Positions 13,401 through 22,829 of a stretch of 64,000 nt of DNA are shown here, piece after piece. The stretch spans positions 1-64,000 of the forward strand of contig JAPEVF010000020.1 of NCBI GenBank assembly GCA_029747585.1, given 5' to 3'. This DNA is from Pleurotus djamor (lineage: Eukaryota; Basidiomycota; Agaricomycetes; Agaricales; Pleurotaceae). The translations under genes were made by a program, and so were the position numbers. The notes beneath the pieces are model-generated. The model was given only the letters and a program-made list of their open reading frames with translations. It had not been told where the DNA came from and ran no database searches. The stretch's first letter is position 1, and every line of letters begins with the position of its first letter.

Positions 13401-14076
13401 GTTGATTCCAGCGTTTGAAACTCGAGAATCCGAAAACTTCGATGTTACGACCTTCTTGGACCGTTTGGAAGCAACCGTCGACGCTGCAAAGGATGCTCTC
13501 ATGGCCGCGAAAGTGACGCAAGCAGTTCAAGCTAATCGTCGGCGGGGAGAGGAGGGGAACTTAGAGAAGAACGACTTTGTATTCCTCTCCACGGCAAATC
13601 GTAGGCGAGAATACGCCCCACCGGGCTCGGACAGGGTGGCTAAATTCATGCCCCGCTTCGACGGACCATGGAAGGTGATCGAAGCATTTCCAGACACGTC
13701 AAGCTATAGGCTTGAGATTCCTAACGCTAAGTTCCTGACCACTTTCCATCGCTGCCAGCTTAAACCTGCTATCGCAAATGATGACATTCTTTTCCCCAGC
13801 AGACACCTAGCTCGTCCAGACCCTGTACTGGTTGAAGGCGAGCAAGAATGGACCATTGACAGAATCATCGACGAGAAGAAAGTCCGTAACAAGTGGCTCT
13901 ACCTAGTCCGCTGGTCAGGCTTTGGCCCCGAAGATGACCTTTGGCTGCCCGAAGCGGAGTTGGACGAATGCGAAGCTCTCGATCGATGGATCCGGGAGCG
14001 CCGAATGCCTGGTACGGGAGTATCGATGAAAACGACGACGAAGACCGCAAGCAAACCACGCAAGACACGCAAGTAG
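10333..14076 (+). CDS. pol: Retrotransposon pol: protease, RT, RNase H, integrase, chromodomain
   Basis: The pol frame is open from 10039, but recognisable pol sequence begins after the N at 10332. The aspartic protease has IDDG at about 10447-10458, a form seen in agaricomycete elements in place of D[ST]G. RT carries the YLDD motif at 11626-11637. RNase H begins with TDASEMGTGAVLS and ends with ADALSR. Integrase has the His/Cys zinc region around 12.73-12.88 kb and the acidic triad in MDFVGPL, SDRDKLF and the E of TDGQSERTNR. The C-terminal chromodomain (about 13.85-14.01 kb, WLYLVRWSGFGPEDDLWLP) would steer integration to modified chromatin. One N (11417) falls between protease and RT. Confidence 0.93.
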   Translation, partial: GGVCSSPPLAPIATSQLLWDCMMKFPDSSISHNVDGTLIDDGSAVVLIREDLVTRLGLQRRKLGTPIPLGSAFSGCKSDFSLTDYVLMVPTSRDGLFSSVVTLRAIVAPSLCADVILGGPFIRSNRLLIDLAMNSCTARLDNDTSIELIGNKGKVPSRSIPTKKFVPFDVKRKSFFKKRKMFMSREMTDRLQSCFVKAIPVEGEEETNKDKTKELEPEEVLTRIRDTIEELAFQEKLKRMDAQVKEEFKDMFPVDIPPVHRLPDDIFHSFTLKDAGKRVKGRVYTSPRKYLQAWNKLISQHLAAGRIRPSSSEFASPSFLIAKADPKADPRWVNDYRELNENTVPDEFPLPRIDAILSDCAXGRIFGKIDMTNAFFQTKVHPDHIKFTAVRTPLGLFEWVVMPMGCRNAPATHQRRMNAALRHLIGKICHVYLDDIIIWSQTVEEHHQNVRLVMEALREAKLYCSMKKTSLFCTELLFLGHKISQHGISVDPAKVERIENWPTPRTRGDVRKFLGLVRYVSAFLPRLVDLASVLSPFTAGPDSDERIVWRQEHQDAFDGIKRLVTSHECLTVIDHLNPGDNKIFVTTDASEMGTGAVLSFGPTWESARPVAFDSKGFSSAEKNYPTHDKEMLAIIRALKKFRSELLGADFEVFTDHRTLEFFKKQKDLTKRQLRWQELMADYTFEIRYVRGADNSVADALSRTIEKEDLAVPVLPIAAVRALSSSISGNSVDRDGVSTLSIALDDELLNEIRAGYDADAWCRSLQETGSKTQGVRKTNGLLYLNDRLVVPKLPHVREAIFHMAHDSLGHFGVAKSYAALKNSFYWPNMYATLAKLYVPGCDACQRNKSSNAQPAGPLHPIAPPDSRFSSVAMDFVGPLPEDAGFNFLLTLTDRLGADVRLVPCRSDLKAVDLASLFFDHWFCENGLPENIVSDRDKLFLSDFWKELTNLLGIKLKMSTSFHPQTDGQSERTNRTVIEAVRYYVDRQQTGWVKALPRIRFALMNSVSASSGFSGFQLRLGTSPRLIPAFETRESENFDVTTFLDRLEATVDAAKDALMAAKVTQAVQANRRRGEEGNLEKNDFVFLSTANRRREYAPPGSDRVAKFMPRFDGPWKVIEAFPDTSSYRLEIPNAKFLTTFHRCQLKPAIANDDILFPSRHLARPDPVLVEGEQEWTIDRIIDEKKVRNKWLYLVRWSGFGPEDDLWLPEAELDECEALDRWIRERRMPGTGVSMKTTTKTASKPRKTRK

Positions 14077-14093
14077 AGAGATTTCGCAATTCA

Positions 14094-14109
14094 ATAGGAC
14101 GGGGAAGAG
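14094..14109 (+). other. Polypurine tract
   Basis: The purine-rich stretch AGGACGGGGAAGAG lies directly against the 3' LTR. This is the expected position of the plus-strand primer for reverse transcription. Confidence 0.7.
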
Positions 14110-14280
14110 TGTAAGGAAGTCTCCTTGCACGAAGATGTCTCCTGGGAGTCCCCTAGGACGCTCCTAGAGCCAAACAGAGACAAATAGGTAGATTATATAT
14201 AAGGCAGACACCAACGNTTGTGTAGTTCAGCTNNTGCTANTNNCAGGTANCNNGNTCCTNGTNTTACCAACNGCTTGTCN
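14110..14280 (+). repeat. 3' LTR (right end low quality)
   Basis: It repeats the 5' LTR from TGTAAGG onward with the same TATA box near 14194. After 14217 there are many N characters and small shifts, so the terminal CA cannot be confirmed. The end at 14280 is set by the host kinase frame and the probable target duplication. Confidence 0.75.
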
Positions 14281-14600
14281 AAGCGACACTATTCAGTTGA
14301 TACCGCCGCCCGTTTTCCACCTGGTACTCGAACTCACAGNCCCCCAAGACAGTCACTGCCGCTCTCACACTTTGCCATCTGTTTCTGTCCAACCCAAGGC
14401 CCGGGACCACATCAGGCACCACCTCCACGAACGATTCATTGTCTTAGTCCCGTTGATGATCAGAAAAACAAGCCCAGCGGAGGGCGAGAAGATCAGACAA
14501 ACACCATAAATTTTCCCCCGCGCTTGTGTTTTGTGCTTCTTTTCATATCCAGTGCCAAGTACTCGGTTACTGGGTTGTCTCCTCATGATCAGAAGCCTTA
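14281..14600 (-). pseudogene. FunK1-type kinase, upstream fragment beyond the element
   Basis: Minus-strand sequence next to the right LTR continues the interrupted kinase. An exon piece (14281-14288) with an AATAG acceptor, a GTGAGT donor just below 14338, and an exon at about 14338-14442 splice in frame to the piece at 8370. That exon encodes NESFVEVVPDVVPGLGLDRN. The N-lobe further upstream is unclear and would run into the promoter of the next gene. The fragment is inferred from frame and splice fit, not from a recognisable domain of its own. Confidence 0.45.
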
Positions 14601-14672
14601 TAGGCGAGCCTGTGGATCTACTCCGCCTCTTCCTTTCTTCCTCCCCCCACGGTCCACCCCTCGGATCGAAAA

Positions 14673-16587
14673 ATGGCTGAGCCACTCGCCAATCCCAACC
14701 CAAAGTTATTGTCGGTTCCTTCCCTTTCACGTTGCGCCGTCAGCATCGCTCAATGTGGAACTCAACAGCTTGGGGCCGATGCTTATCGGGGTTTTCTTGA
14801 ACTTGATCTTGTATGGAGTATGTATCGTCACTCCGAAGGAATAGACCCATTGACTGACCTGACCTTCACCCACCCATTAGGTACTTATCGTGCAGGTGTG
14901 GTACCTTCATGCCTGCGTATGTGTTCTCCGGGTTGAAGACTCCTCGCCTCTCCTTTACAGGCATATAGATACTTCCAGCTGTACAAACTGTGCGGATGGT
15001 TTCACGTCATCTTTCCTGTCCAGCGCCACTAATGATGCATACCCGGACCTATCCAGAGGCGACAAATGGTGGATCCTTGTCATTGTCAGTAATCACCCGT
15101 TCAAACTTAAGTTTGTGATACTTATCCTGGAATATCCCTTGAAAGGTTGTATATCTACTCGTGCTGGAAACGCTCAATTCGGCCTTTCTGATGACCATGA
15201 TGTATGATACACTGATCAACAAAATCCTTGGTATGCGGCACTAGCACGAATATCTCCGTCGTCAATTCATCTATTCCCTCTCTTGTAGGCGCAACAGGAC
15301 CTCCGAAAGGCCCGCCAGGTCCACCAATATGTACGTGCTTCAGGCTTTCCCCACGAGGAGCTTAGGAACTGACGGATTCACGGTCATAGTCTTGTCGGCG
15401 GGTGCGTTGCTAGGTCTTTGCCTGAGACTGTATCGACTCATCCATATGTCCTTGATCTCTCACAGACCCCATACTTACTGTGCGTTGTCCCCATCGGTTC
15501 GTCCTTTCGTGTATACTGATTTCACCATTACTAGGCCTTAATATCTACTCCCGTCCAATTTTACCTTACATGGAGAGTACACAAGTTCTCCGGGGTCTCC
15601 GTTGTCATTGTGTTTATCTGCATGCTATCCTTGTCTTCGCTAGGTCAGCCAGTCCCCTCCTTCCTTGCTTTCCTCAGTACTTAGATCCTATCTTGCGGCA
15701 ACAGGTGCTGCAATCGCGATGACGACTTTGGTTACCATGTTCCCGGCGTTTACGGAGTTTGGTCGGTTTATTCCTGCCGCTGCGACGTGGTTGATATCGT
15801 CTGCAGTCGCGGACGTGCTGATCACCGGGAGTCTAATCGCAACCTTAGTGAGCGACTTGAACTGCCATCTGTCATTACTAAGTCTTCCAACTTCTCTAGT
15901 CCCGGCGGAGAACAGGAATGGCGATCACAGACTCTATGATCAACAAGATAATAATCTGTAGGAATTTCCCATATCTACTTTGCGTTGGTTATCACTGATT
16001 TCGGCCCCCACGCTTGGAAATGTCCAGTTACCATTGAGACGGGACTAATCACCGCTGCGTTTGCCGTCGCCGATGCCATACTATTCTTATCACTTCCGGT
16101 GAGCTTCCTTCCTTGTTTCCAGCCTATTTCCCGATCTCAATGGAAGTTCCTGCTAGGACGCTGCTTTGTAAGTCCCACAACATCCGTCAATTTACAAACG
16201 TTGATTGTTCTCTTCCAGTAATTTTATCCCCGACTTCGCATTGAGCAAGCTCTACACGAACACGCTTCTGGCATCGCTCAATGTTAGATCACAAAGAAGC
16301 TCAGATATGAACAGGTCTGAAGTGATTCTTCATGTAAGTGGCGTTGGACGGGATGGTGTACCTCACACTACTCGCGGCGGTGATTTCGCGATGTCAGTCT
16401 CGAATCCTACGTCAACGGTGAGTGAAGCGAGCACTTATCTATGTGTAACCTTTATTCATCGTAATTTCAGCGTACCTCTTCCCTACATTTTGCTGGTGGG
16501 CGTCCAAAGAGGGAGCAAGTTGGACCATGGGGCGGGCGGCGATCGTCGGACAGTCTGGATGAAGAGAGCGAGCTCGGGAATCAGTAG
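14673..16587 (+). CDS. DUF6534-type multi-span membrane protein, multi-exon
   Basis: Exons join in phase from ATG 14673 (14673-14704, 14769-14817, 14881-14916, 14961-14980, 15057 onward). Family stretches are LGPMLIGVFLNLILYG, ETLNSAFLMTMMYDTLI, ATWLISSAVADVLITGSLI, ETGLITAAFAVADAILFL and LSKLYTNTLLASLN. These match the order of transmembrane segments in the fungal DUF6534 family, which are mostly uncharacterised seven-span-like proteins numerous in mushrooms. The last exon begins after the intron that ends near 16470 and gives a hydrophilic tail to the TAG at 16585. Middle exon borders (15.3-15.7 kb) are approximate. Confidence 0.72.
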
Positions 16588-16862
16588 GATAAAACTCTAG
16601 CTTATAGGGACCTAATACCTCGTACCTGTATATTACAATTGAAACCGTCGAGCAGGCTCGAGCAGGCCATTCGGAATGGAACTCAAAGATCCCCTGTGAG
16701 CTCCTGCACTCCCTATCATCATGTGACAGAAATAAGCGCTTGCCGCACCGTTCACCTCCGCACCAACACCATCGCAATCCCTAAACTCGGTCTTTCTTTT
16801 CTTTGCAACTCAAGCTACGACCAATGGTGCGCTCAGATTCCATGAGACATAGACTCAAACTG

Positions 16863-17531
16863 ATGAATATGTCAACGTTTAGGGAGGACAACCGCGCTAC
16901 CCATATCCGAAGGAAGTTTGGTCACCGTCTGGTGTGTGTTTGCCTACTATTGCTCGGCCTTTTGCTCATCGGTTGATGGCATGAACATTCTCTCTTGAAA
17001 CAAAATCCCTCGGACCTCGAAACTCGTGTCCGAAACTTCATAATTCTGGCCCTACTCGCTGGTCATGACGATGTCTAGGCGGCTGGTGGGTTCGGCCATC
17101 GAACTGGAGAAGCAACACGCTTGTTGCTTTTGGAGGGATTTTGGCTTTGACTTACGCTACGTGGAACGTCAGCGCCGACCATGAGGTGAGCACACTTTCC
17201 GTCTTGACTGCTGCCTGGTATGTTGGTGGTTGGTCCGGTATGCGAAGATTGCGTAAGGGAGACCTCTTATCTTGAATGGACCCATGTCGTCGCTATAAAC
17301 ATGTTGGCGATGTTTTAGTTCCACTAGTCTCTTTTTCTCTGCGGCTTTGCTGCCTTTTGCATTCTCTCTATCGTGATTCTAATTACTCGCTCTCTCCAGA
17401 GACGTGATATTGCCCCTTCTAAACCCATACCTTCGATGAAAGTGAGTAATGCATCATCCTGCCCCGCGCAACTCCCATGGTGCTGACATCATCATTCTCA
17501 GTGGGCTAAGCAATACGCCGATAAATCGTGA
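16863..17531 (+). CDS. Small single-span membrane protein, four exons
   Basis: The exons are 16863-16926, 17079-17185, 17400-17441 and 17502-17531. The encoded features are GWWVRPSNWR before one hydrophobic helix (NTLVAFGGILALTYATW), then a basic tail IAPSKPIPSMK and the end WAKQYADKS. The overall form, a short N-terminus, W/P-rich lead, single span and IPSM..WAKQ ending, recalls a small conserved fungal membrane protein, perhaps of mitochondria. I cannot name the family with certainty. The first exon and its long 152-base intron are the weakest part; an in-frame ATG also exists at 16824. Confidence 0.5.
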
Positions 17532-17912
17532 ACTAGATATTGTACCTTCACTGTCGTAGACTTCAGACGAGGAGNTTTTTTGCACACTTCAGGTGTCCTA
17601 CTTGGTGGCTGCCCTAACGTGGACCAGCCTCTGCCTGTGATCTGAGTACAGAGTGTAGGGCAGATCGTCACGTCTATGCAGAGAATTGACAATCAACAGT
17701 AATCTTCGCGGTCTCTAGACCAGACAAGCTGTCGCCTTCTCTCCTTCTCAGCGCACCATGAACTTCCGCCCTCATATCTGCGCAACGAGGTGAGTACCCA
17801 ATACATATACAATCAACGGCAGAAGTAGCTAACCAAAGTTCACTTTTCCCAGCGAGTCAAATTGAAAGACTGATAGCGCATTGAAAGGTACCGGCGTGGG
17901 GACTTCAGGCTA
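17532..17912. other. Intergenic, no supported gene
   Basis: This stretch contains one N next to a T run (17575) and only short frames. It is the 3' side of two convergent genes. Confidence 0.4.
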
Positions 17913-18648
17913 TCATAGTGCTAGGCGTTGAAGAACGGAAAGTGGCTGGAGGTTTAATCGTACCTCCTTCCCATCCGCGTAGGCAATGCTCCATTGGACC
18001 TTTGATGAATTCACAATGTCGCCTGATAGTTTCCCGGCCGAGATGTCTACTCTGTCTTCGTGTCGGGCTGGGAACGTGAACACCTCGTTTCCATCATTCC
18101 TGAACATCTGCATGTCTTGAGCGAATGCCATGGGGTCTACCATGGCATCAGAGGATCAGCCAGTGGGCTCATGCTTGCGTCCCTTGGGGCGGCTACTTAC
18201 AGCTCGTGACATCTCCATTGGCCGTTCCGCTGTGCGATGCAGGCAGCTGCATGATAGCGGGTGCTTGATGGCCTTCTCGATGGCAGGATACGACCCATCT
18301 CAATTCATGTTCAGTAATCGCGTCCTGAACGACCGCCGAACCGCTGTGCAGCAAAACGACATTTACGGAGCCACCGTTACTGGCAAAATCTGGATCAGGC
18401 TTTGCGTCGATGACATAGACGTAAGCGTCGATTCTCCAGGTCAAGATCTCGAGCACCACGTCTTCCCCAGCTTCAACATGGAGTATCTTCTTGTCAATCA
18501 TTGGAGTAAACCTCTGCCTGGTAGTAGGCTCGGGTGATGAGATGTCCTCTAAGACCTAACGTCACGCTGCGACGTACCGTCTCCAATAGCTCGTTGAGCC
18601 GGGAGGCGTGAGCTTGCTAAGGTGCTTGGGTTCAAATGAGTCGGACAT
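17913..18648 (-). CDS. Unrecognised protein, three exons, about 200 aa
   Basis: From ATG 18648 (MSDSFEPKHLSKLTPPGSTS) an intron with GTACGT donor and TACCAG acceptor leads in frame to the exon containing VEAGEDVVLEILTWRIDAYV. A second intron (GTAAGT donor, TGGTAG acceptor) joins PMAFAQDMQMFRNDGNEVF. The frame ends at 17913, and a further intron after GKEV is possible. There is no signal peptide, membrane span or motif I know. The frames agree across both introns, which supports a real gene. The plus-strand open frame across it is a shadow. Confidence 0.55.
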
Positions 18649-19235
18649 CGTTTGGGTTTAGTGGGTGCTTTTCCGAAGTGAAGACATGCGATTGAGAGCT
18701 TTATGCTGCATGTCTACCCCCGCTTTCCTAGATGGTAGCTCTGCGGGAAGGCACCGCCGTACGAAATGGAGTGCCCTAGTCAAATATCGTCACTTGAAAG
18801 CTTCAAGGCACATGAAGGCTACATGAAAGTTCCGATGTCAGTGCTTGACTTCAAGGGGAGAGGCACACGGGGTCGGTCCAAAGGTAGAAGGAAGCCAAGG
18901 GTGAAAGTACACGATGATATAGCAACTAGTTTGAAGGGAACGGTACACAGAGAGTCTAATCAAAAAGAGTGGCAGGGGCTCGCCAGCGGCCCAGCTTTCG
19001 TCCCAGCGAAGAATAGAAAGTCCATAAATGAGTGTGTGTATGTCTCGGGAAAGATGGAGATAATAAATAAGGGAGAGAAAGGGAAAGGGAGGCTAAGGAG
19101 CGTGGAAGGCTAAGCAGCAGCAGTGCAGCCTGATAATGTAAGAAAGAAGAGCGATACTTAGAAAGAAATCAAACAGCACTAAAGCATACAATCAAACACC
19201 AAAACGCCATGATATTCACCGTTCCGTTCACCAGC
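18649..19235. other. Region with no supported gene
   Basis: A 115-codon plus-strand frame (18766-19113) is Lys/Arg-rich and lacks splice or promoter support. The end of the region is purine-rich and looks like 3' untranslated sequence of the neighbouring minus-strand gene. Confidence 0.4.
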
Positions 19236-19781
19236 TCAGATAATCCATCGAGCGACTCTGGGATCTTGGATGGCAGGTTCGGAGTTCAAGGTGATGTTGG
19301 TTGGTTCGTAAGCAGGAATAGGACGAGGACGCTCCCTGCGAGCAGCGGCGCGCGAAGGGGAAGAAGTCGACGACGCAGCTTTGGGCATTGAGGATCTGGC
19401 GGACAAGGGCGAAGGGACATGTGGGCTTCCCTGACCGTGAACTCGAGCTCGAGAAGGGGATTGAGGAGCACTTGCAGCACGGGGCATGTATGTGGTCTGG
19501 AACCTCCTGACGCGCATTGCCTGCTCGAAAAGATGAGGTTCGGGATCACAGGTACCACGACCAGAACGAGGTCGGGTGAACGCATGTTTGGAGGCGAACA
19601 TGAACGTCGGAGTGGAAGGACGAGGAATTGGCTCCGAGGTAACTCGTTTGATGCCTGAGCCACCTGTGGTTCGGAAAGTGGAGGGGTACCGGGGAGATGC
19701 GACGACCTGCGCCTTTTTGGAGGGTGCTGTAGTAGTAACGGTGGCAGCAGCGGATTGGAGAGTAGTTGGTTTCGCAGCCAT
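19236..19781 (-). CDS. Basic, Ser/Pro-rich disordered protein, single exon, 181 aa
   Basis: The start is set at the ATG at 19781 (MAAKPTTLQS) because a TATATAAA box lies 137 bases upstream; the frame is open further but would start before the TATA box. Ser, Pro, Ala, Arg and Thr dominate, and there is no predicted fold. A motif SKKAQVVASPRYPS near residue 30 sits where four other single-exon basic proteins in this window have a K/R-rich stretch ending in PY. Single exon, TATA promoter and composition link it to those genes. The function is unknown. Confidence 0.6.
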   Translation of the reverse strand: MAAKPTTLQSAAATVTTTAPSKKAQVVASPRYPSTFRTTGGSGIKRVTSEPIPRPSTPTFMFASKHAFTRPRSGRGTCDPEPHLFEQAMRVRRFQTTYMPRAASAPQSPSRARVHGQGSPHVPSPLSARSSMPKAASSTSSPSRAAARRERPRPIPAYEPTNITLNSEPAIQDPRVARWII

Positions 19782-19917
19782 ATCGATAGGAATTGATGAC
19801 GATGTGTACCGGTTGATAGAAGCGGTTACTTTGGCTGAGTTGGCTATTGGTTGTAAGCTTGAGGATGGACGATGAAGGAAGAAGAGGAAGAGGACGAACC
19901 GTTCAATTATGTTGGGA

Positions 19918-19925
19918 TTTATATA
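19918..19925 (-). promoter_or_regulatory. TATA box (TATATAAA)
   Basis: It reads TATATAAA on the minus strand, 137 bases upstream of the ATG at 19781. Confidence 0.55.
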
Positions 19926-19929
19926 GCGC

Positions 19930-21057
19930 GGGATTGTGGCCACTTGAACCACAAGTCACAGTGGTCGTACCCCGATATTTCCAAAAAGCCACACGAACCC
20001 GCCACTTCTTGTGCCAAAGCGCAGCATGTCATCCCCTCATTGACCGATACAATGGTCGTTGCCGTCAGCGCTGAGGGCGTAGCTCCGCTTGTTGGTCCGT
20101 AGAGTAGCTGATGAGAAAAGGGATCGCCGTCCATGGGTGACCGGGCTTTCAGATTTTCGTAGGGTTGGCCAATCACCGTGGATAATCCAGCGTTAGACCA
20201 TAGCCTTTAAAATAGATGCAACCAAGTGAACTGGGTGCCAATGCGATGCCGAGTAGGTGGGCGGACAATGTAAGGTAGCTTTCCGATTTATGACCAGGCT
20301 ATAAGCCGAATTGACCAGTGAGCGGGCCAAGCTGTCTATGTCATTGGCAGCATATCAACAGACTATCGTAGACTCATATAGTTATATACGCACGATGCAA
20401 TGGACGATCGTCTCGGTAATGGCGAACTCATTGCAAAGGCGAATTTGCGGTTATGAGCTGGGCAGGATCTGGTGAGTGGGAGTGAAAGCGAGCAAGGAAA
20501 AAGACGTACGAAAAGAGATGCCTAGAGTCTCAAGCTTTCGATGATACATACTTCGTCATCAGCTTCTTCCGAAGCCCAAGCATATGTACATAGTACGAGG
20601 AGTTGCCGCATGCGATGGTGGTAGACCTTGGGTAGACCAAGTGGTGGGTCGAGCGCTTATTAGCACACACATCTACTTAAGTAGAAACGCGGTCAAACTG
20701 CGGTGGTGGGCTGGTAGAATGTCGATTGGTCGCATGGTTTCGACTAACTTATGGGTAGCAAGCGCGTGGTATGTACTAAAGTCTACATGGTGGTTTTGAA
20801 AAACAATGGTAATCCTACAAGTTGTGCGAGGCCCGAAGGCGTAGGTAAGGCAAAAATACAAGAAACACAGCAGGTCTGGGGATACAAGTGGAATGCAGGT
20901 GTGGGGTATAGGAAGTAATGAGAGCAAAGCAATGAGAGCGAAGTCCAAGATGCGACATGAGGTAACGTACAATGACGACGGTGCGGAAAGCAAATGCATG
21001 GAGAGACAGCACGAAAACAAACAAGATATGAGATTAACTTGCGCAAAATTTGGCGTC
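19930..21057. other. Gene-free stretch
   Basis: I see no gene with splice, promoter or composition support. The 153-codon minus-strand frame at 20673-21134 partly overlaps the coding end of the Hsp20-domain gene in another frame and looks like a shadow. Confidence 0.4.
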
Positions 21058-22263
21058 CTAAGAGGAAATGTGTAGCTCGAGAGCTTGAAGGTCGGGGTCG
21101 GAAACGAAAATGGGAAAGTGGTGATCATTTTCAAGAGGACTTTGGATGATCAAGATGCCATGCTCGAGCGATGCCTTGATTTCATTGGGCTGGTGTGAAA
21201 GTCAGCATCGACAACGGGAAGTAGTATAGATGCATAGCGTACATCAACGCCGCGCGATAGAGGTATCCTCTTGTAGATGGGTTGAGGAGTATGCTCTTGC
21301 AGCAGCCAGTCGACATCATCGTGATTTTGCCGACTATGGCGTTCCCTCATCTGCGCAGAGGTTGACCCAGCCGGCGCGATGACGACGATATCTCCCTTAT
21401 GATAGGACACGGCAATGTCAGACGCTCGAAAGCCGGGGAGTTCGATGGTTGTGAAAAGTAGATTGGCATCGGAGACGCGGTATATTCGACTATAATGATG
21501 GTGGTAGTTAGAGGACATCGTGGGCGTGAGTCAAATAATTCTGCAAGGTGCACCTACGTGACAGGCCCTGGAACTGGTGTTGGGGGTTGGGACCGAGTTG
21601 GACCTGGACTGGAAGCTGTTGAAGGTACCATAGTTTCTGTAGATGGTTGTGGCCCAGTTCCTTGAGGATCGTCGGGCGGTGCATCATCATGATCTACGAA
21701 AGCCAAATGAGGCTGAGTACAAGCTTAAGATAATCATCGTACCATGATCATCTGGTGCGCCATTATCCTCGTCGTCAACTTCTTCATGGTCATTCTTTTC
21801 TTCATCTAGCTCATCGACTTCACTTTCGCCTTCATCTTCGATGTCGTCGTCCGAGACCACTCTGGTTGATGAAATACGAGAAAGACGCGAAAAACGCGCT
21901 TTTTTCGGTCGTGACGCATCTCTTGCATCGTGGGCAAGGTTCCTGAAAAATGAGTAGTTGTAGATTCTCTGTGACGAACATCAGATAGTCCACAACACCA
22001 AGCCTCGGAACGGCTAACCTGTTTCGCTGCTTTATCCAGTGGCCAGCGTTTCTCTTCCCATGCACAAAATATTCTCCTCCATACTGCTTGCCGCTCCTTT
22101 GTCCAGGGACGCGTAGCTTCCATGTCGTCGTGAAAAGTCTTCAAAAGCTTATGCTGGGCGGTCGTGGCCCAGTAAGGACGTTTTGTGCTGTTCTAATAGT
22201 CAATTCGGTGAGCATCACAGCATTAAAGGAAGCTCAAAGCTGACATACGCGATCCAAAGCCAT
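21058..22263 (-). CDS. Hsp20/alpha-crystallin domain protein with acidic linker
   Basis: The C-terminal domain is a small heat-shock fold. It reads LLFTTIELPGFRASDIAVSY and PLSRGVD, then after a 56-base intron (GTACGC donor, TGCTGAC branch) PNEIKASLEHGILII, the classical end of the alpha-crystallin domain. The stop is at 21058. Upstream, introns join in frame a Pro/Thr-rich segment (QPPTPVPGPVT) and a strongly acidic one (SDDDIEDEGESEVDELDEE). Further upstream a basic exon reads EATRPWTKERQAVWRR. The junction between that exon and the acidic segment needs a frame shift I could not resolve, so the N-terminus and the ATG at 22263 are tentative. A chaperone-like role is likely for the C-terminal domain only. 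Confidence 0.6.
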
Positions 22264-22687
22264 AGAAAGGGAGTCGAACGTGCTGGCGTGACGGAGGGAA
22301 GAAGAAAGAAGGCTCACGCAAACGCACGGACCTACAAACGCTTAAGCGCCGTTAAGCGCCGATTCTACCACCCAACCACCAACTTCAATTGTCTCAACCG
22401 AAGGTTGGACGGCCTCCCAGCAAACTCTATTACTGATGCTCATTTTTTCTAGGTGCACATGTCTCCATCATAGCTTTCAGCGCCGTCGAAATGCTGATGC
22501 AGATGGGGTATGCCTCCTTGCCCAAGCATGGATTCAAATGGTCCATCCTCCCACCGTACCGCTGTAGCCTGAGCAAACCTCGCGCGACCCCCTTTATTGG
22601 ATATATCTTGATGCTGGTCAGAGCACGAAGCCACGCAAAGGCCATGTCGAAGCCGTCTTCGAAAGTGGCTTGCCTCGAGGAGCCTCA

Positions 22688-22693
22688 TATAAA
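22688..22693 (+). promoter_or_regulatory. TATA box
   Basis: TATAAA precedes the next start codon by 137 bases; an N follows at 22694. Confidence 0.55.
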
Positions 22694-22829
22694 NGGTCCC
22701 CTTCCTGCGTAAGTTCAGAGAATTCTTTCTCAGCCTCTCGTTCTCAAATTTCCCTCAAAGTCACTTGCTCTCTGCGAAGCTCGCGAACGTGAAACCTTTG
22801 ATATCTTCGTGGCCGCGATTACCACACAA

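Larger units (their letters stand above)
8371..14280 (+). mobile_element. Ty3/gypsy LTR retrotransposon with chromodomain integrase
   Basis: Two copies of a TGTAAGGAAGTCTCC... sequence start at 8371 and 14110 and flank gag and pol frames, with a purine tract before the right copy. The first ~107 bases of the LTRs are identical, so the insertion is recent. Domain order is gag, zinc knuckle, aspartic protease, reverse transcriptase, RNase H, integrase, chromodomain. That order defines chromovirus-like Ty3/gypsy elements. It lies antisense within a FunK1-type kinase exon. Apart from N characters no frame is broken by a stop, so the element may be recently active. Right-end bases (14217-14280) are poor, with many Ns. 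Confidence 0.92.

Noticed and set aside
10584..13502. Several open frames antisense to pol
   Set aside because: They have no motif or start context and mirror the strong pol coding frame.
18130..18537. 135-codon plus-strand frame
   Set aside because: The minus strand gives a spliced frame with consistent phases over the same bases.
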